64,000 nucleotides of DNA from contig CP099839.1 in NCBI GenBank assembly GCA_030062745.1, forward strand, positions 12,439,302 to 12,503,301, written 5' to 3'. How positions within the stretch are numbered: position 1 is the first letter of the stretch; each line of letters opens with the position of its first letter. The DNA is from Capitulum mitella (Eukaryota; Arthropoda; Thecostraca; Pollicipedomorpha; Pollicipedidae). Below the pieces are notes generated by a model that had not been told where the DNA came from, did no database searches, and saw only the letters and a program-made list of their open reading frames with translations. The translations under genes were made by a program, and so were the position numbers. Shown piece by piece: positions 24,301 to 32,999 of this stretch.

Positions 24301-26786
24301 GATACAGAGAGGAAGGGGAAATAGAAAATGATGTACTTTTTGTTTGCCATAACCCACTATATAACTCTAATCGGTCAATGTCTGTTGACCGATTTTGGTG
24401 TAACTGGCGCCAATCGGGAGTTAATCGATGGTTCTTATCCCTTGGCCCTGCGAGTGGAGTTCCCAGAAAAGTCACAGGCGTTCACAGAGTTTGGAACCTG
24501 GGTAAGAATATTTTTTTGCAACTGAATTGACATAATAACTTGAAATGTTTTTAAGTTTTTAGTGGTCATCATATCCTCAGAAGTAAAAATTGTATTGCAC
24601 TTTTCGTTTACTGATGGTAAGGTCTGCGACAGGGGCATGGAAAAGAAGAAATTTTCGTAGTCACATGTCCAATAGGTCAACCTACGATCTTTGACCTCAG
24701 ATGACCTCAGATGGCCCCAAAGTCACATAGAATGGTCTTAGGTTTATTCGATAGTGTTTGAAACGTTTCTAGTCATTTAAATGAACTATATTCCCAAAAC
24801 TCGTGTTTATGATCGTCGTGACATAGGGTACGCGAGCAAACTTTTAGGTAATAGTTTTTAAGCCGATCTGATGTAGACCTGAAATTTAGCACACCAGTAG
24901 AAAAACGTTTGCTAAGCTACACATCTTCGTTTTTCTTATTTAATAAGTAAACGTCAAACATTTCACATCAAACCAGATCTTGAGTTTTGACGTAGATCTC
25001 ACCTAATAAAGTCACCTCTGGTAAACAAAAACAATGTCGCATTTTTTTCTTAATTATTAAGCTGTACAGTCATAAAGTTTTAAGTTCTATAAAAAATCCC
25101 CTTTTTGGTAGCTTTTCCCTTTTGCCTTTAACGGTGCAAAAAAATGGCCTGAGGCACTTCCAAAAACTATGGTCTGGCTCCTCTCCTGGGTAAAACAGCG
25201 TTATGAAAATTTTGTCATAATCCGAAGAAAAAGTGGAAAGGAAAAGTGGTCGAGTTTCGTGAAGCTGTTTCAAAAACCTTGCAAATGGCGAGCAAAAGCC
25301 CGGAGGGGGCTTTTGAAGCCCCCATAAGGGAATACGGTTAAGCCCCGCATTTATCTTAACGGCCATTAATTGTTGTCCGAAATGGCCTCTAACACAGGCC
25401 TTGATAAGTAAGCTTGATATTGGCTTTCCTTAATATTGACTCTAATATGTCCTCTTAATATTGGTTTGATCATGCATGATGGATAATACGGCCATGAATG
25501 CCCAGTCAGTTCACGGACGTAGCCAAGGGGGGCCATGGGGGCAATGGCCCCTCTGAGCCAAGCGGTCTGCGCTAGATATATAGCGATTTTACACGAATAC
25601 GGAATAGTGATCATGTATATGTTGCAAACACAAACATTATATGTATTCCTGTGGGTTAAATATGAGGATAACCACGTAAAATTGCTGCTCTTTCCATAAA
25701 CTTTGCCATATGGCGGCGGTATATGACGACATTTCACATTTCTCCCCCCCCCCCGGAAATCCTGGTTACGTGCCTGAGTCAGTCACTTAGTCCAATGAAG
25801 AATTTACCACCACGAATACCCAATCATTTGGTCTAGTCGACTTATCTCACCCATGGCTGAATGTGCTCAGGTGATAGGAGGGTCTAGACCTTCTCCCAAC
25901 CCTCGTGCTCAGAGACTTTAACATTACGCCTATGGCAATGACTGGAAATAAACAGTCTGAAATCTTAGGTAGAAACTCCCAGTCATTTTCAAAAATCCCC
26001 GCCCAGTATCACCCAACTTTTCTCCTTTACCTCTATGCCGATGCGTGTTTTTCAGATACATCTTGGAACCTGTGCTCTTGCCCGCCGTTCGAGTGTGTTT
26101 GCCAATGGAGCGGCTCCAGCCCGGCACCAGCTTACCAAGAGCCGGCTCCGCTACCGCCGCCTATCCCGAGCGGCGACGCGTCCGATTGGTCGACCACCGC
26201 TACTGCCACCTGCTGGCAACAACCTGAACCCGAAGTTCGATATAATCTCCGTTCCGAGGTCGTGAGCCACGCATACGCTAAGGAGGATTTCGTGGACAGC
26301 CGGGATTTGTACTGTGGCGAGAACAACGCAGACGGTCTCGCTGAGTACATGTGGGACACGCCGATGGGTTACAACGGCGATGCGTCTTGTTTGAACTATT
26401 CTGCGGAAGCCGGTGACCCGTACGGTGGCGGTGCGTATGGTGGGCAGCCGCCGCTGCTGCCGCCTGACGGCCAATTCCTGGACCAGATCGACCTGTCGCA
26501 GCCGGGCGATATCTTCGCGCTGGAGCAGCCGTTGCTGAAAGGCGACAGCGAGCTGGCGCCGCTGCTGGCGCCGGTGCCAGGCCCGGCCGTCGCGACGGAG
26601 CCCGTCTGGGAGGCGCCAGGTGGCGCGCTGGCCTGCATGTCGGCCGAGCCGCAGTACCTGGCACACACAGAGGGCCAGGGTGGTCTGGTCTGCACGCAGG
26701 GGGGCACCACCATTGGTGGACCGTACCCCGGTACCCAGGAAGCCATGTACTACCCGCTGGAACAGCAGCTGATTGCTGGTTGGTGA
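4443..26786 (+). CDS. gcm: Glial cells missing (GCM-family) transcription factor, six coding exons
   Basis: The spliced reading frame 4443-4523, 10530-10655, 10987-11110, 11616-11734, 23822-24023 and 26056-26786 is 1383 nt and encodes 460 aa. Every junction is GT-AG and phases match (0, 0, 1, 0, 1). Residues 15-171 form the GCM DNA-binding domain. It starts at WDIND and passes through [55 protein letters not shown] and HPRPEAK, with the zinc-ligand cysteines and histidines of the family in place. GCM factors bind an 8-bp ATRCGGGY site and switch cell fate (glia and haemocytes in flies, placenta and parathyroid in vertebrates). The C-terminal half is acidic and rich in Pro, Gly and Tyr, as expected of an activation region. 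Family assignment is essentially certain. Function in this species is inferred. Confidence 0.97.
5023..5051. repeat. (CGG)9 trinucleotide run in gcm intron 1
   Basis: Nine uninterrupted CGG units within the CpG island, 500 bp downstream of the first gcm donor. Such runs are length-unstable and prone to slipped structures. Confidence 0.9.
5291..7079. other. gcm intron 1, AT-rich part
   Basis: Intronic sequence with no coding potential recognised. A phrase resembling a tRNA B-box (GGTTCAAGTCC, near 6524) has no partner A-box or cloverleaf, so no tRNA or SINE is called. Confidence 0.5.
7080..7370 (+). repeat. Dispersed repeat D, copy 1
   Basis: Shares ordered words with 16830-17260 and, inverted, with 43150-43650. 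They are a TGACCTAGG block, a central ATCTCGAATTTTATCGG-like phrase, a CCAGGACA-like phrase followed by an AGGTCA half-site, and a pyrimidine-rich tail. No coding potential is seen. Identity to a named family is unknown. Confidence 0.45.
7735..8150. repeat. Diverged direct duplication, offset about 312 bp
   Basis: A segment of about 90 bp near 7750-7840 recurs near 8060-8150, as the shared words CTTCC-TTGTATTT-GGGGT and CAT-CATACA-GC-TACATCA show. Both copies fall in one open frame of 148 codons. That frame resembles nothing known, so I do not call a gene. Confidence 0.4.
9386..9452. promoter_or_regulatory. Cluster of Myb-type TAACGG sites around a 20-bp palindrome
   Basis: TAACGG occurs at 9386, 9427 and 9447 and its complement at 9419. 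The middle two form the perfect palindrome TAACCGTTATATAACGGTTA (9416-9435). YAACKG is the core recognised by Myb DNA-binding domains. It lies about 1.1 kb upstream of gcm exon 2. Function is inferred from the motif only. Confidence 0.3.
9453..10253. other. gcm intron 1, 3' part
   Basis: No recognisable feature apart from a gradual rise in GC towards the minisatellite that follows. Confidence 0.4.
10254..10539 (+). repeat. 41-bp minisatellite ending in the gcm exon 2 acceptor
   Basis: About seven units start at 10254, 10295, 10334, 10375, 10416, 10457 and 10498, so the period is 41 bp with one 39-bp unit. Unit landmarks are GGCTCGG, TGACCCGTCCAGTGCCCTC and GGTGGTC. In the last unit the phrase GTGCCCTCAG|GTGGT is the real 3' splice site of gcm exon 2, and several earlier units carry a near-copy of it. 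The array therefore looks like tandem amplification of the intron-exon boundary itself. Confidence 0.85.
10530..10655 (+). CDS. gcm: gcm exon 2 (first part of GCM domain)
   Basis: Encodes residues 28-69 from [14 protein letters not shown] to [10 protein letters not shown], phase 0 at both ends. The acceptor CCCTCAG|G lies in the last unit of the 41-bp minisatellite and the donor is AAC|GTGAGT. The RNTNNHN segment is among the most conserved of the family. Confidence 0.95.
10987..11110 (+). CDS. gcm: gcm exon 3 (cysteine-rich core of GCM domain)
   Basis: Encodes residues 70-110 plus one base of codon 111, from [14 protein letters not shown] to KARRKQQ. The acceptor GGCAG has a weak pyrimidine tract for an intron of only 331 bp. 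Long open frames on the opposite strand here are antisense shadows of this GC-rich exon. Confidence 0.95.
11616..11734 (+). CDS. gcm: gcm exon 4 (zinc-binding half of GCM domain)
   Basis: Completes codon 111 and encodes residues 112-150, with [26 protein letters not shown] and a final FFQ. The cysteines and the two FWRH-region histidines match family zinc ligands. Donor CAG|GTGAGC; phase 0 at the 3' end. Confidence 0.95.
11735..12346. other. gcm intron 4, first part
   Basis: Start of a 12.1-kb intron (11735-23821). No coding potential is recognised before the AT-dinucleotide run and the Tc1 element. Confidence 0.45.
12347..12383. repeat. (AT)n microsatellite at a Tc1 insertion point
   Basis: About 18 AT units abut the left end of the Tc1 element, and TATATT follows its right end. 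The transposon appears to have inserted at one of many TA targets in this tract. Confidence 0.9.
12384..12413 (+). repeat. Tc1 left terminal inverted repeat
   Basis: Thirty bases, a perfect reverse complement of 14080-14109, starting with the CAGT typical of the family. Similarity falls off sharply inside base 30. Confidence 0.95.
12757..13986 (+). CDS. Tc1-family DD34E transposase with a 198-bp intron
   Basis: Exons 12757-13209 and 13408-13986 join in phase 0 (TCTAAG|GTAAAT ... ATTTCAG|GTGGTG) to give 343 aa, the usual size for Tc1 transposases. The ATG at 12757 starts [12 protein letters not shown]. The N-terminal 110 residues are basic and look like the paired two-HTH DNA-binding region. 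The catalytic triad is D156 (FSDES), D245 (MQDGAPCHT) and E280 ([12 protein letters not shown]), with exactly 34 residues between the second D and the [16 protein letters not shown] and the C-terminal TKY are hallmark Tc1 features. The intron falls four residues before the first catalytic aspartate. Without splicing, stops soon after 13239 truncate the protein before the catalytic domain. The enzyme would excise and reinsert the element at TA sites. Confidence 0.92.
13210..13407 (+). other. Intron within the Tc1 transposase gene
   Basis: 198 bp, AT-rich, GT-AG, with a branch-like CATTAATTC close to a pyrimidine tract and ATTTCAG. Removing it restores a continuous conserved protein (WSK|VVFSDES), so it is either a true intron or an insertion that splices out. 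Confidence 0.8.
14080..14109 (-). repeat. Tc1 right terminal inverted repeat
   Basis: A perfect inverted copy of 12384-12413, ending ACTG before the flanking TA. Confidence 0.95.
14112..16829. other. gcm intron 4, middle part
   Basis: No recognisable gene. A short GC-rich patch at 15410-15470 lies in AT-rich DNA. An ATGCGGGC word at 16294 fits the GCM-site consensus, but such 8-mers are expected by chance several times in 64 kb. Confidence 0.4.
16830..17260 (+). repeat. Dispersed repeat D, copy 2
   Basis: Shows the same ordered words as 7080-7370 (TGACCTAGGATCAGGTCAAG, ATCTCAAGTTTTTCGG, a CCGGGCCA-like phrase and an AGGTCA half-site), preceded by a C-rich tract. It is strongly diverged and non-coding. 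Confidence 0.4.
17261..18559. other. gcm intron 4, nothing recognised
   Basis: No coding or structural feature beyond C-rich and G-rich tracts near 18230-18350. Confidence 0.35.
18560..19725 (+). repeat. Repeat A, copy 1 (about 1.15 kb)
   Basis: Aligns along its length with 24190-25350. Shared landmarks in order are TCTCGAGAACTAC-CGTCCG, AATTTGCCATGA, TGACC half-sites, ATAGGGTACGCG, AAAGTTTTAAGTTCTAT, a CTGGCTCC phrase, GGTTTCGTGAAGCTG and a G-run/C-run hairpin ending GGGAATA. No long frame and no terminal repeats were found. It is probably a non-autonomous transposon or an old retroelement tail. Class is unknown. Confidence 0.7.
19047..19069 (-). promoter_or_regulatory. Nuclear-receptor-type DR1 half-sites in repeat A
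   Basis: TGACCT at 19047-19052 and 19054-19059 form a perfect direct repeat spaced by one base (DR1, read as AGGTCA on the - strand), with a third half-site at 19064-19069. DR1 sites bind RXR/HNF4-type receptors. Activity is not shown. Confidence 0.35.
19925..22609. mobile_element. hAT-like non-autonomous element swollen by a minisatellite
   Basis: The left end is CAGGGGCGTAGCCAAG. The right end, read inverted, is CAGTGGCGTAGCTAAG, matching at 14 of 16 positions. The flanks are TCTGGATG and ACTGGATG, an 8-bp duplication with one mismatch. CAG-type termini with 8-bp target duplications are the signature of the hAT superfamily. No transposase is encoded; most of the 2685 bp is degenerate tandem sequence. 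Two short relatives with the same ends lie at 25512-25776 and 58269-58473. Confidence 0.72.
20380..22560. repeat. Degenerate minisatellite inside the hAT-like element
   Basis: More than 2 kb of short units of roughly 25-35 bp, built on GGCAGTCTCAGGGGCCCTCT-like words. From about 21960 to 22330 these grade into a related unit built on TGTAAAGGGGCCC. Units are heavily diverged. Long open frames here, including one of 249 codons, follow from stop-poor repeat units and are not called as genes. Confidence 0.7.
22618..23821. other. gcm intron 4, last part
   Basis: No feature recognised. Ends with TTCCACAG, the acceptor for exon 5. Confidence 0.4.
23822..24023 (+). CDS. gcm: gcm exon 5 (end of GCM domain and basic linker)
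   Basis: Encodes residues 151-217 plus one base of codon 218. [21 protein letters not shown] closes the GCM domain and a Ser/Arg-rich basic stretch follows, a likely nuclear-localisation region. Donor ACG|GTGAGC leaves one base, which joins AT at 26056 to give Asp, so phase supports the junction. Confidence 0.93.
24190..25350 (+). repeat. Repeat A, copy 2
   Basis: Matches 18560-19725 over its whole length, in the same orientation but clearly diverged. It ends in a GGGGGC...GCCCCC hairpin and GGGAATA. Here the half-site block reads TGACCTCAGATGACCT (24692-24707), a direct repeat with a 4-base spacer. It lies in gcm intron 5. Confidence 0.7.
25512..25776. mobile_element. hAT-like MITE (265 bp)
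   Basis: The ends are CACGGACGTAGCCAAG and, inverted, CAGGCACGTAACCAGG. They are flanked by AGTCAGTT (25504-25511) and AGTCAGTC (25777-25784), an 8-bp duplication with one mismatch. Its left subterminal block (GGGGCCATGG...ATGGCCCCTCT) matches the right subterminal block of the 2.7-kb element inverted. No coding capacity. Confidence 0.72.
26056..26786 (+). CDS. gcm: gcm exon 6 (C-terminal transactivation region)
   Basis: Completes codon 218 and encodes residues 219-460 to the TGA at 26784. It opens with [17 protein letters not shown], a compact four-cysteine cluster outside the GCM domain. Then comes a Pro/Ser/Tyr/Glu-rich stretch, acidic and Gly-rich segments (for example DNLE-like and [18 protein letters not shown]) and the end [12 protein letters not shown]. 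Acceptor TTTTTCAG|AT. The frame is open upstream of the acceptor, but that part lacks the compositional bias of the exon. Confidence 0.9.
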
Positions 26787-27451
26787 TATGTGAATGAGTT
26801 TGTAGGGGAATTATTTGGAGGGATAGGAAAATGAGGACAATGTGTTATCATAGGCATTGTTTGTTCACCCATTGATGTGTCCTAGCTCTCTGAATTTTGC
26901 TGCATATGCTGTTTTAGCTCGCCATTGTCTGAGTGGTTTCCTCTTTCGCAAATGCCAATTGACTGTAAAAAATGTTTATATTGTTCCAGCCAAGTTGATG
27001 TTAACCGTCTGCCATACACCTGACGTTTCATCAGCAGTTACTTATGTCTTCACTGCCCTTTAATGTTTATAAGCCCTTTAACAGTTGCAAGCTGATGATT
27101 CCAACGGTTTACTGAGCTCAGTTTAAAGCGAAATGAGTCTATCCGTGACAAATGAAACCATTTCCACTTGTGTTTCATGTCTCAGCAGTCAGTATTTATT
27201 GCGCATGTGATTGTTGTTGAACACGTTGTGTATACCTATTCCAGCAGTCTTGGTTGTTGTCTAGTCACGATCTGGTGGATTTAGTATGCCATTTACAGTG
27301 ATATGGTTGAAATGCTGATGGTATGGGAGTTGCAAGTTCTCATGTCGACTGTTAGCAGCACTTGATCTAATGGCTCCGATTCAGGAGCTTGCCATTCACA
27401 CCACTCGCTTGTGATATGACACGGAAATGTAGAACGATTAGTTTCAATAAA
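26787..27451 (+). other. gcm: gcm 3' untranslated region
   Basis: About 660 bp of AT-rich, non-coding sequence between the stop codon and the first AATAAA. Confidence 0.6.
27446..27451 (+). terminator. Polyadenylation signal AATAAA for gcm
   Basis: The canonical hexamer follows the gcm stop by 660 bp and is followed within about 20 bp by a T-rich stretch. It is the first AATAAA after the stop. Confidence 0.65.
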
Positions 27452-27474
27452 GCTTTTGAAGACCCACTTTTTGC

Positions 27475-28770
27475 AAATGCACTCTTAACTTCTCATGTTG
27501 CTGGAAGCCAAAAATATCGTTAGTGATATTGCGGAATGGTGAGAAAGTGGTACTAAAACAACACTTATCATTAAAGAAAAAAAAATCCCACAAGATTTTT
27601 GCGAGCCCTTCCAAAATGGGAGGTGATAAGAGAGGGAAAGGGAGAGAGGAAGAGAAATGTGAACTGGGTTAGGAACTACAAACGTAAGTGTTACAGCACT
27701 CAGTAATATCTGCAGATGCGAAACAATGCAAAACAGTCACGACGGCTGCTGCTGATCATTTAGGATCGAAAGCTTTCAACCATCAATTGAAATTTGCAGC
27801 AATGCAACAAAGACCCCATTTCATTGCATTTCACTAGAACTGCTCCGATTGTCCCAATGCCGTTTCTGTCTGATCATTCGCCTGTTTCGGTTTGCAGAAA
27901 CTTGTGATTTGACACAATATGTAGACGCCGAGCCCCACCTAGTTACAGAAAGGCTGCGTTCCAACGCACTTTCCATACTTCATGGTGTGGCCTTGATGTC
28001 TCATAATTGTGACAGATGACAGTTAATGGCCCGGGCATTTTCACAGTGACGACTATGTTCCGCCACTGGCCGCCACGCTGTCCACTGGTCCCACCCGTTC
28101 CTAGCGCGCAGAGGTGGAGAAATATACCCCTTTACTCCCCATAGCAGATAGCATATTGATCAATTCACGATGATGTCATGCGTATCAGAACCCAGAGGAA
28201 TAGGAAACAGTCGCAGTTCTTGCGTAGACGTTGCCACGAAGTAATTTTAGGGAGAGTCAAGGCCAAAACCAGCGTTCTTCCACGGAACCACTAGGTCGAT
28301 TCCACCCACTCTTCAAAGTTCGATATTTATCGTACAACAGATGCGTTCCCCACAATCACTGGCTGGATGCCCGAGAATCGTTCCGCGATTGGTCCGCCGG
28401 GAGAGTGACTGGTTTTCCACGCGACTAGGCCTCCAGCAGAAACGGAACGGTACCCTCTTGAGCCGACGTGGTGTCCCTACACCGCATGATGTTATCATCC
28501 CGTACCATTTTGAAACGAAACGCATTTGAGAAGTAAAACGTGTGCGATAAAATAAGTAAATTCTTGTTTCTCCGAACGAAAATACTTACAAGATGGTTTG
28601 AATACCAAAGTGTGATTGCATTATTACGACTCATATTACCAATATATGTGTTTCACCATGGCAGCAATTTCCTACTAGAGAGTGTTCCATGTTTTGTCAA
28701 TAATTCAACCCAAATTTAGCTAAAATAAACTCACCTTTATCACAAATAAGCATATGATTCAACATTTCAG
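27475..28770. other. Intergenic, nothing firm
   Basis: AT-rich to neutral DNA. Minus-strand GTAAGTATT and GTGAGTTTA donor-like words near 28590 and 28732 have no convincing exons attached. Confidence 0.4.
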
Positions 28771-28915
28771 CTGATCCTTTCTCGAATTCACACGCAGAAC
28801 ATTTCTCGACACCCTCCGCACTAACCCAACAGCCGCCATCGCTAAATGTCCTCTGGTCGTTTACGGTACCAGCATGCCGGGCTAGCGCACGCTCGAGATC
28901 GTGTTCGCAGCGGTT

Positions 28916-29145
28916 ATGGAAGTGCTCGTTTGTGACACTGAGGCAAGCCGCTCTGCTTCAATGAATTCTGCCAAAAGCTTTTCGAGAGAGCGAGTCCTTT
29001 GTGGATGTCCCAGCTGCAACTTTAAAGGCATGCGTTACTCGATCCGGCGGCACCAGAGAAAGGTGCACCCAGGACAGCTCTTCCGCGTTCAGGGCAGCGG
29101 ATTGGGCCAGAGGGAAAATCTGAGAGCTGGGTGTCTCCGCGAAAG
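28916..29145 (+). CDS. Possible first coding exon with one C2H2-like zinc finger
   Basis: From an ATG at 28916 an open frame runs 230 nt to a splice-donor-like GAAAG|GTAAAT at 29146, and an acceptor-like ACATTTCAG lies upstream at 28762-28770. Residues about 28-53 read LCGCPSCNFKGMRYSIRRHQ then RKVHP, fitting C-x2-C-x11-H-x4-H, one residue short of the classical C2H2 spacing. Similar single fingers occur in transcription factors and at the N-terminus of some retroelement proteins. No second exon could be assigned. It may be a relic or chance. Confidence 0.25.
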
Positions 29146-29149
29146 GTAA

Positions 29150-30605
29150 ATCAGGATTGTGTTGAGTTTGTGCGATGAGCTTCCAAATGATGGATGTGTT
29201 ACGATTATGGCATATGACTCGAGTGTATGTCTGAAAAGAAACATGCGACGTGCCTTCCCAAAAATTCACGGCTGCCATAGCATGAAGCATTCACAATCTC
29301 ATGGCCGTCGATTTCGATTTCGCATATTCGATGGCATTCTACTTTAGATTCGTCCTGTCCTACCGACCAGTTCCACGTTCGGCCGGCATCACCTTGTTCA
29401 GACAGCGTGCTCGGAGCGGAGAAAGATGAAATGCCCCATCGACTCTCCCGCCTTTCTAACGTTGTGAGGTGCCCACTGTCGTCGAACGGCATTTACGGGT
29501 TTTCTCATCTTTGAGCTGCCTGATTTTCCATAGCAGCTCAGTTAATTATACGGGTCTGTTTCATGTTGCTCAGTTCGTGACTGTCTCGGCTTTTGTTTTC
29601 TTATCGCACTAGAATTACCTAACTCACAGCCAATCGCGGCGTACCCATCACACGCCAATGTTTGCTGTAACTGAGAATATATTTGGCAAAACCGTGTAAT
29701 CGTGAAGGAACAAAAAAAAAAATGCAGCGACTTGACCTTGGAGGGATATTTACTGGATTCATTGCGTGCTATAGATGCAATCATCGTCACTTTATTAGTA
29801 CGGATTTCCTCAAGCCCGATTGCTAAGGACCATACATAAATCCATAATGTGCATTACATTACATGCATTACAATGAACAACACCAGATGCGTAATTCATG
29901 GTACTCCAGGCTGTACCAAAAGACCAGAACGGTGAAAACTTGGCTTTCTGGCATACAACATAATTTTGTAATGCAGATGGTGGAGAAGGAAAGATTTCCT
30001 GATCAAGCTCTTTTGCGGTTTGAAGCGTCCGAAACGTTTCTAGTTTCGAAAGTTTGCCGGCGGTGGCTGCCCATGACCGTGCAGAGGCAATGGAAGTAGC
30101 GCCCTCAGCAACTGAGGTAAACGCAAAAAGTGGTTGAATATTAACCTTTGACACTTTTTCATGTAAGCGGGTATCCAAACCGCTTGTACAAGTCAAAAGA
30201 TGACTTACATACAGAAAACGACTGCACATCAACATACCCATTGCCGTGCAAACGGATCTCACGGGGGAAAATGTAAAGTCTCTCACAATGTTCTTGGTTA
30301 CGAAATCTCTGCATTTACATCGTAAAATTAATTCCGTGTTTCTACGTTTCCGAAATTTGCACCTGATTTTTTTCCTACATGACATTACGCATCTTAGCAA
30401 ATACCGTTGCCAACGTCATCTTCAAACCGGGACTTGAAGACTGTATGTGTGTGTGGCATCCTACAGCATTGAGGCAGAATGACTGGACCTTAAAGAAAGG
30501 GTTACAGAAGAGACAAAGAAAAGGGAGTCAATAAGAAGGCAATAGATATCAATAATAATAGGCAACGTGCAGGGCGGACGTGGTACAAGAGGTTGTGGGA
30601 CGGAG
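29150..30605. other. Intergenic, nothing recognised
   Basis: A minus-strand frame of 196 codons (29810-30400) has no recognisable motif and an AT-driven composition. One frame of this size is expected by chance in a window this long. Confidence 0.4.
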
Positions 30606-30720
30606 CTCTCTAATTCGAGAGAGACAAACGAATCCTCTATTTCAAGAGAGCGTGTTAGGGTTTAAATAAGAACATTCTAATTCAACAGTGGCAAAAGAAC
30701 CCTCTAATCCAAGAGATCAG
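30606..30720. repeat. Four short repeats with palindromic TCTAATTCNAGA core
   Basis: Similar phrases (CTCTAATTCGAGAGAG, CTCTATTTCAAGAGAG, TCTAATTCAACAG, CTCTAATCCAAGAGA) follow each other at intervals of about 27, 40 and 27 bp. Each can form a small hairpin. Confidence 0.4.
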
Positions 30721-31019
30721 ATACGTTAGGAAATGAAGGAATTCAAATAATGAAGAAGCAAAATGGGAAACGGGGTGAGGCACGGGCCCCAGCTATAGAG
30801 GGCAGTGCTGTCTGTGTACCTTCGTTTCACTGTTTCACGTGCTGCACTGACCACTCAGGACTTCACTTTCCACTCCGACACTTACTCGAAGAAAGCCTTG
30901 ATCTGTACTGGAGACGACGAGACGACAGAGACACAGTGCACGGAACAAAGGCGATAGGTGAGATGAGTGCGGGGTGTTGACGCGCAGCTTATATGCAAAG
31001 ACAAGGGCCCGATATGATA

Positions 31020-31225
31020 AGAAAGAGAAAGGGTTCGGCACCGCGCATGAACACCCCGCACCTGGGCCGCGGCCGGCGTAAGCGAATACGCAGCACAGAT
31101 ACGGACGGTAAGGCCGGGCCGCCTCGCCGGCCGGAGGACGCGGCCCTGTCGCCGGACATGCGGCGTCCAGCTCGACGTCGCGGCTGCCCGCACTGCATTG
31201 CAGGCCGCGTTGTCAACGTAATGTC
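31020..31225. other. Isolated GC-rich patch
   Basis: About 200 bp of CpG-rich sequence in AT-rich surroundings. Open on both strands because of composition; no protein family recognised. Confidence 0.35.
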
Positions 31226-32590
31226 TGTCAGTAGCACTGGTGGTTGTAAGAATCAGGAGCATAGGAGCATCCAGAAAAGTGGGAGGGCAAAGACGTTTTT
31301 CCCCATAAGACTAACGTTAAGTTTCCCGAAAAGTGGGGAGGGGACATAGTCTGATGTTCCTACGATCGTGGCAAGAATCGCACTTCGTTGTTGGAAATCG
31401 GTTAATCAAACAAATATTATCCAGGGCATATTGTTTTACGGAATGTTTTTTTTTTGTAGCATCGTCATGTCAAAGAATTTCAGACAGCAGACGCTTATGG
31501 GACACTGAAATCGCGTTTGGTGGTGCAATGCTAGACCGGCTTAGCGGTGAAAATGCCACAAAACGGATTTTAGCTGAAATGTGGAGAATCAGCTTTTCAG
31601 ACGTCAAATGAATGGAACTTGCAATAAACTGATGTAACCTCTATGGTCCATGTTTTTTTCTGCATTTTTTGCCTTGCATTGTGGTCGCTTTCCACATCGA
31701 ATCTAAAAATAGCATTTCTCTTCGAAGGACAGAGATGGCGACTTTCCATAAACTGCACCAGGATCTGAGCAACGCGTTCCAGGTTGTCTGCTGTGTTGTG
31801 CGTTATCTTATTAGCATACAGTTATTAGTGTTGATAAAATGTCAAACTGACTCGTTAATAGAGTGTTAGAGTTTACTTAAAATGGAAGTTAGGACTCCTT
31901 TTGTTCCAGGATATTGCGCGTTACTGTCTTTTAGATATGGCAGTTTTTTCGTCTCCTGTGTTTGTATATGACTTTGTGAATAGCAAAACATTTCTTTTTT
32001 ACTGTATTTGTTTGCTCGCCTCTTAGGAGCTTCTTTTGCTTGGCTCTAGTGATTTTTCCGGTCACTCGTCTCAACTCCAGTACGTTGGACCAGATTCTCA
32101 TGTCTTTTGATACTGGTGTTTAAACTGTACATGTAATACTTATGTTTGGTTGTACAGGATGTATATTTCTGCGCCCGGAACGTCCATTTCAATAGAAGGA
32201 TCCAATCAGAAATTAATTAACACGTGACTGCAACTTGTTGTAGATATTTTAGACTACAGATAATTAATAATGAAGGATCAGTTTTGGCATAATACATTAG
32301 ATTATTACACTTCTAGATTGAGGATGTCTGTTTACGAGATTTAAGTCTGTCAGGTTCCACCCTGGCCCTAGTGGGTATCAGGGTAACTTAACAGTTTCTG
32401 CACTTCTGCTAGCGCATGGGCTAGTATTCTCGTCCCATAGATGTCTGGAGAAATATTTCTTATTTCGGGGATCACTGACGTCTGTTCCACTTATATGGCG
32501 AGTTAAGTGAAGTTTGATAGTCTTGGACTTTGCAGACTGGAATATCTTTACAAAATGTATTTTTTCAGCTTGCGAAGCATGTGTGCAACT
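31226..32590. other. Intergenic, nothing recognised
   Basis: AT-rich, no coding, repeat or RNA structure seen. Confidence 0.4.
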
Positions 32591-32594
32591 TAGC

Positions 32595-32790
32595 CCTATT
32601 CCGTGCTAGGGGGGGAGACTCTCCCCATTTTTCGTTCGGCATCCCCGACCTTTTGAGAGACTGCATCACGAAACTTGGCGACTTTTCCTTAATATGCTTT
32701 TGACAAGCTGTGATAAAGTGTCAGAAATTTTGCTGTTCTACTCTACAAGCAGTTGCAGCTCCCATTTTTGGGGGAATTTCAGGTATTTTC
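32595..32790 (-). repeat. Repeat A, partial inverted copy
   Basis: Read on the - strand it reproduces the 3' end of repeat A. GGAAAAGTCGCCAAGTTTCG, a G-run, a C-run and GGAATAGGG-TTAA-like words occur in the order seen at 19600-19710 and 25235-25345. The rest of the element is absent or unrecognisable. Confidence 0.55.
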
Positions 32791-32967
32791 AAGAAAAATG
32801 TTGGTCAATGGCGGATCCAGAGGCATGTAAAAAGGGGCAATTATATTTTGTTATTCCTAAAATGTATGGCTCATTTTACGGATAAAACAAAGCTACCGTG
32901 TGATACAAACATCTTCATTCTAGTTTACATGTACAGTCCATCTCTGATTGCAGAAGACGCCTCTGTA

Positions 32968-32990
32968 GAAGACGCCCCTGGGGCGTCTTC
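32968..32990. repeat. Perfect 11-bp inverted repeat with one-base loop
   Basis: GAAGACGCCCC is followed by T and then its exact reverse complement (23 bp in all). The left arm also repeats directly 15 bp upstream (AGAAGACGCC at 32952 and 32967). Confidence 0.85.
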
Positions 32991-32999
32991 AGGCATTGG

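Noticed and set aside
29810..30400. 196-codon minus-strand open frame
   Set aside because: No recognisable motif. Its length is near what one expects by chance somewhere in 64 kb.
32800..32830. CAATGGCGGATCCAGAGG resembling a hAT left end
   Set aside because: No matching inverted end or target duplication was found within several kilobases.
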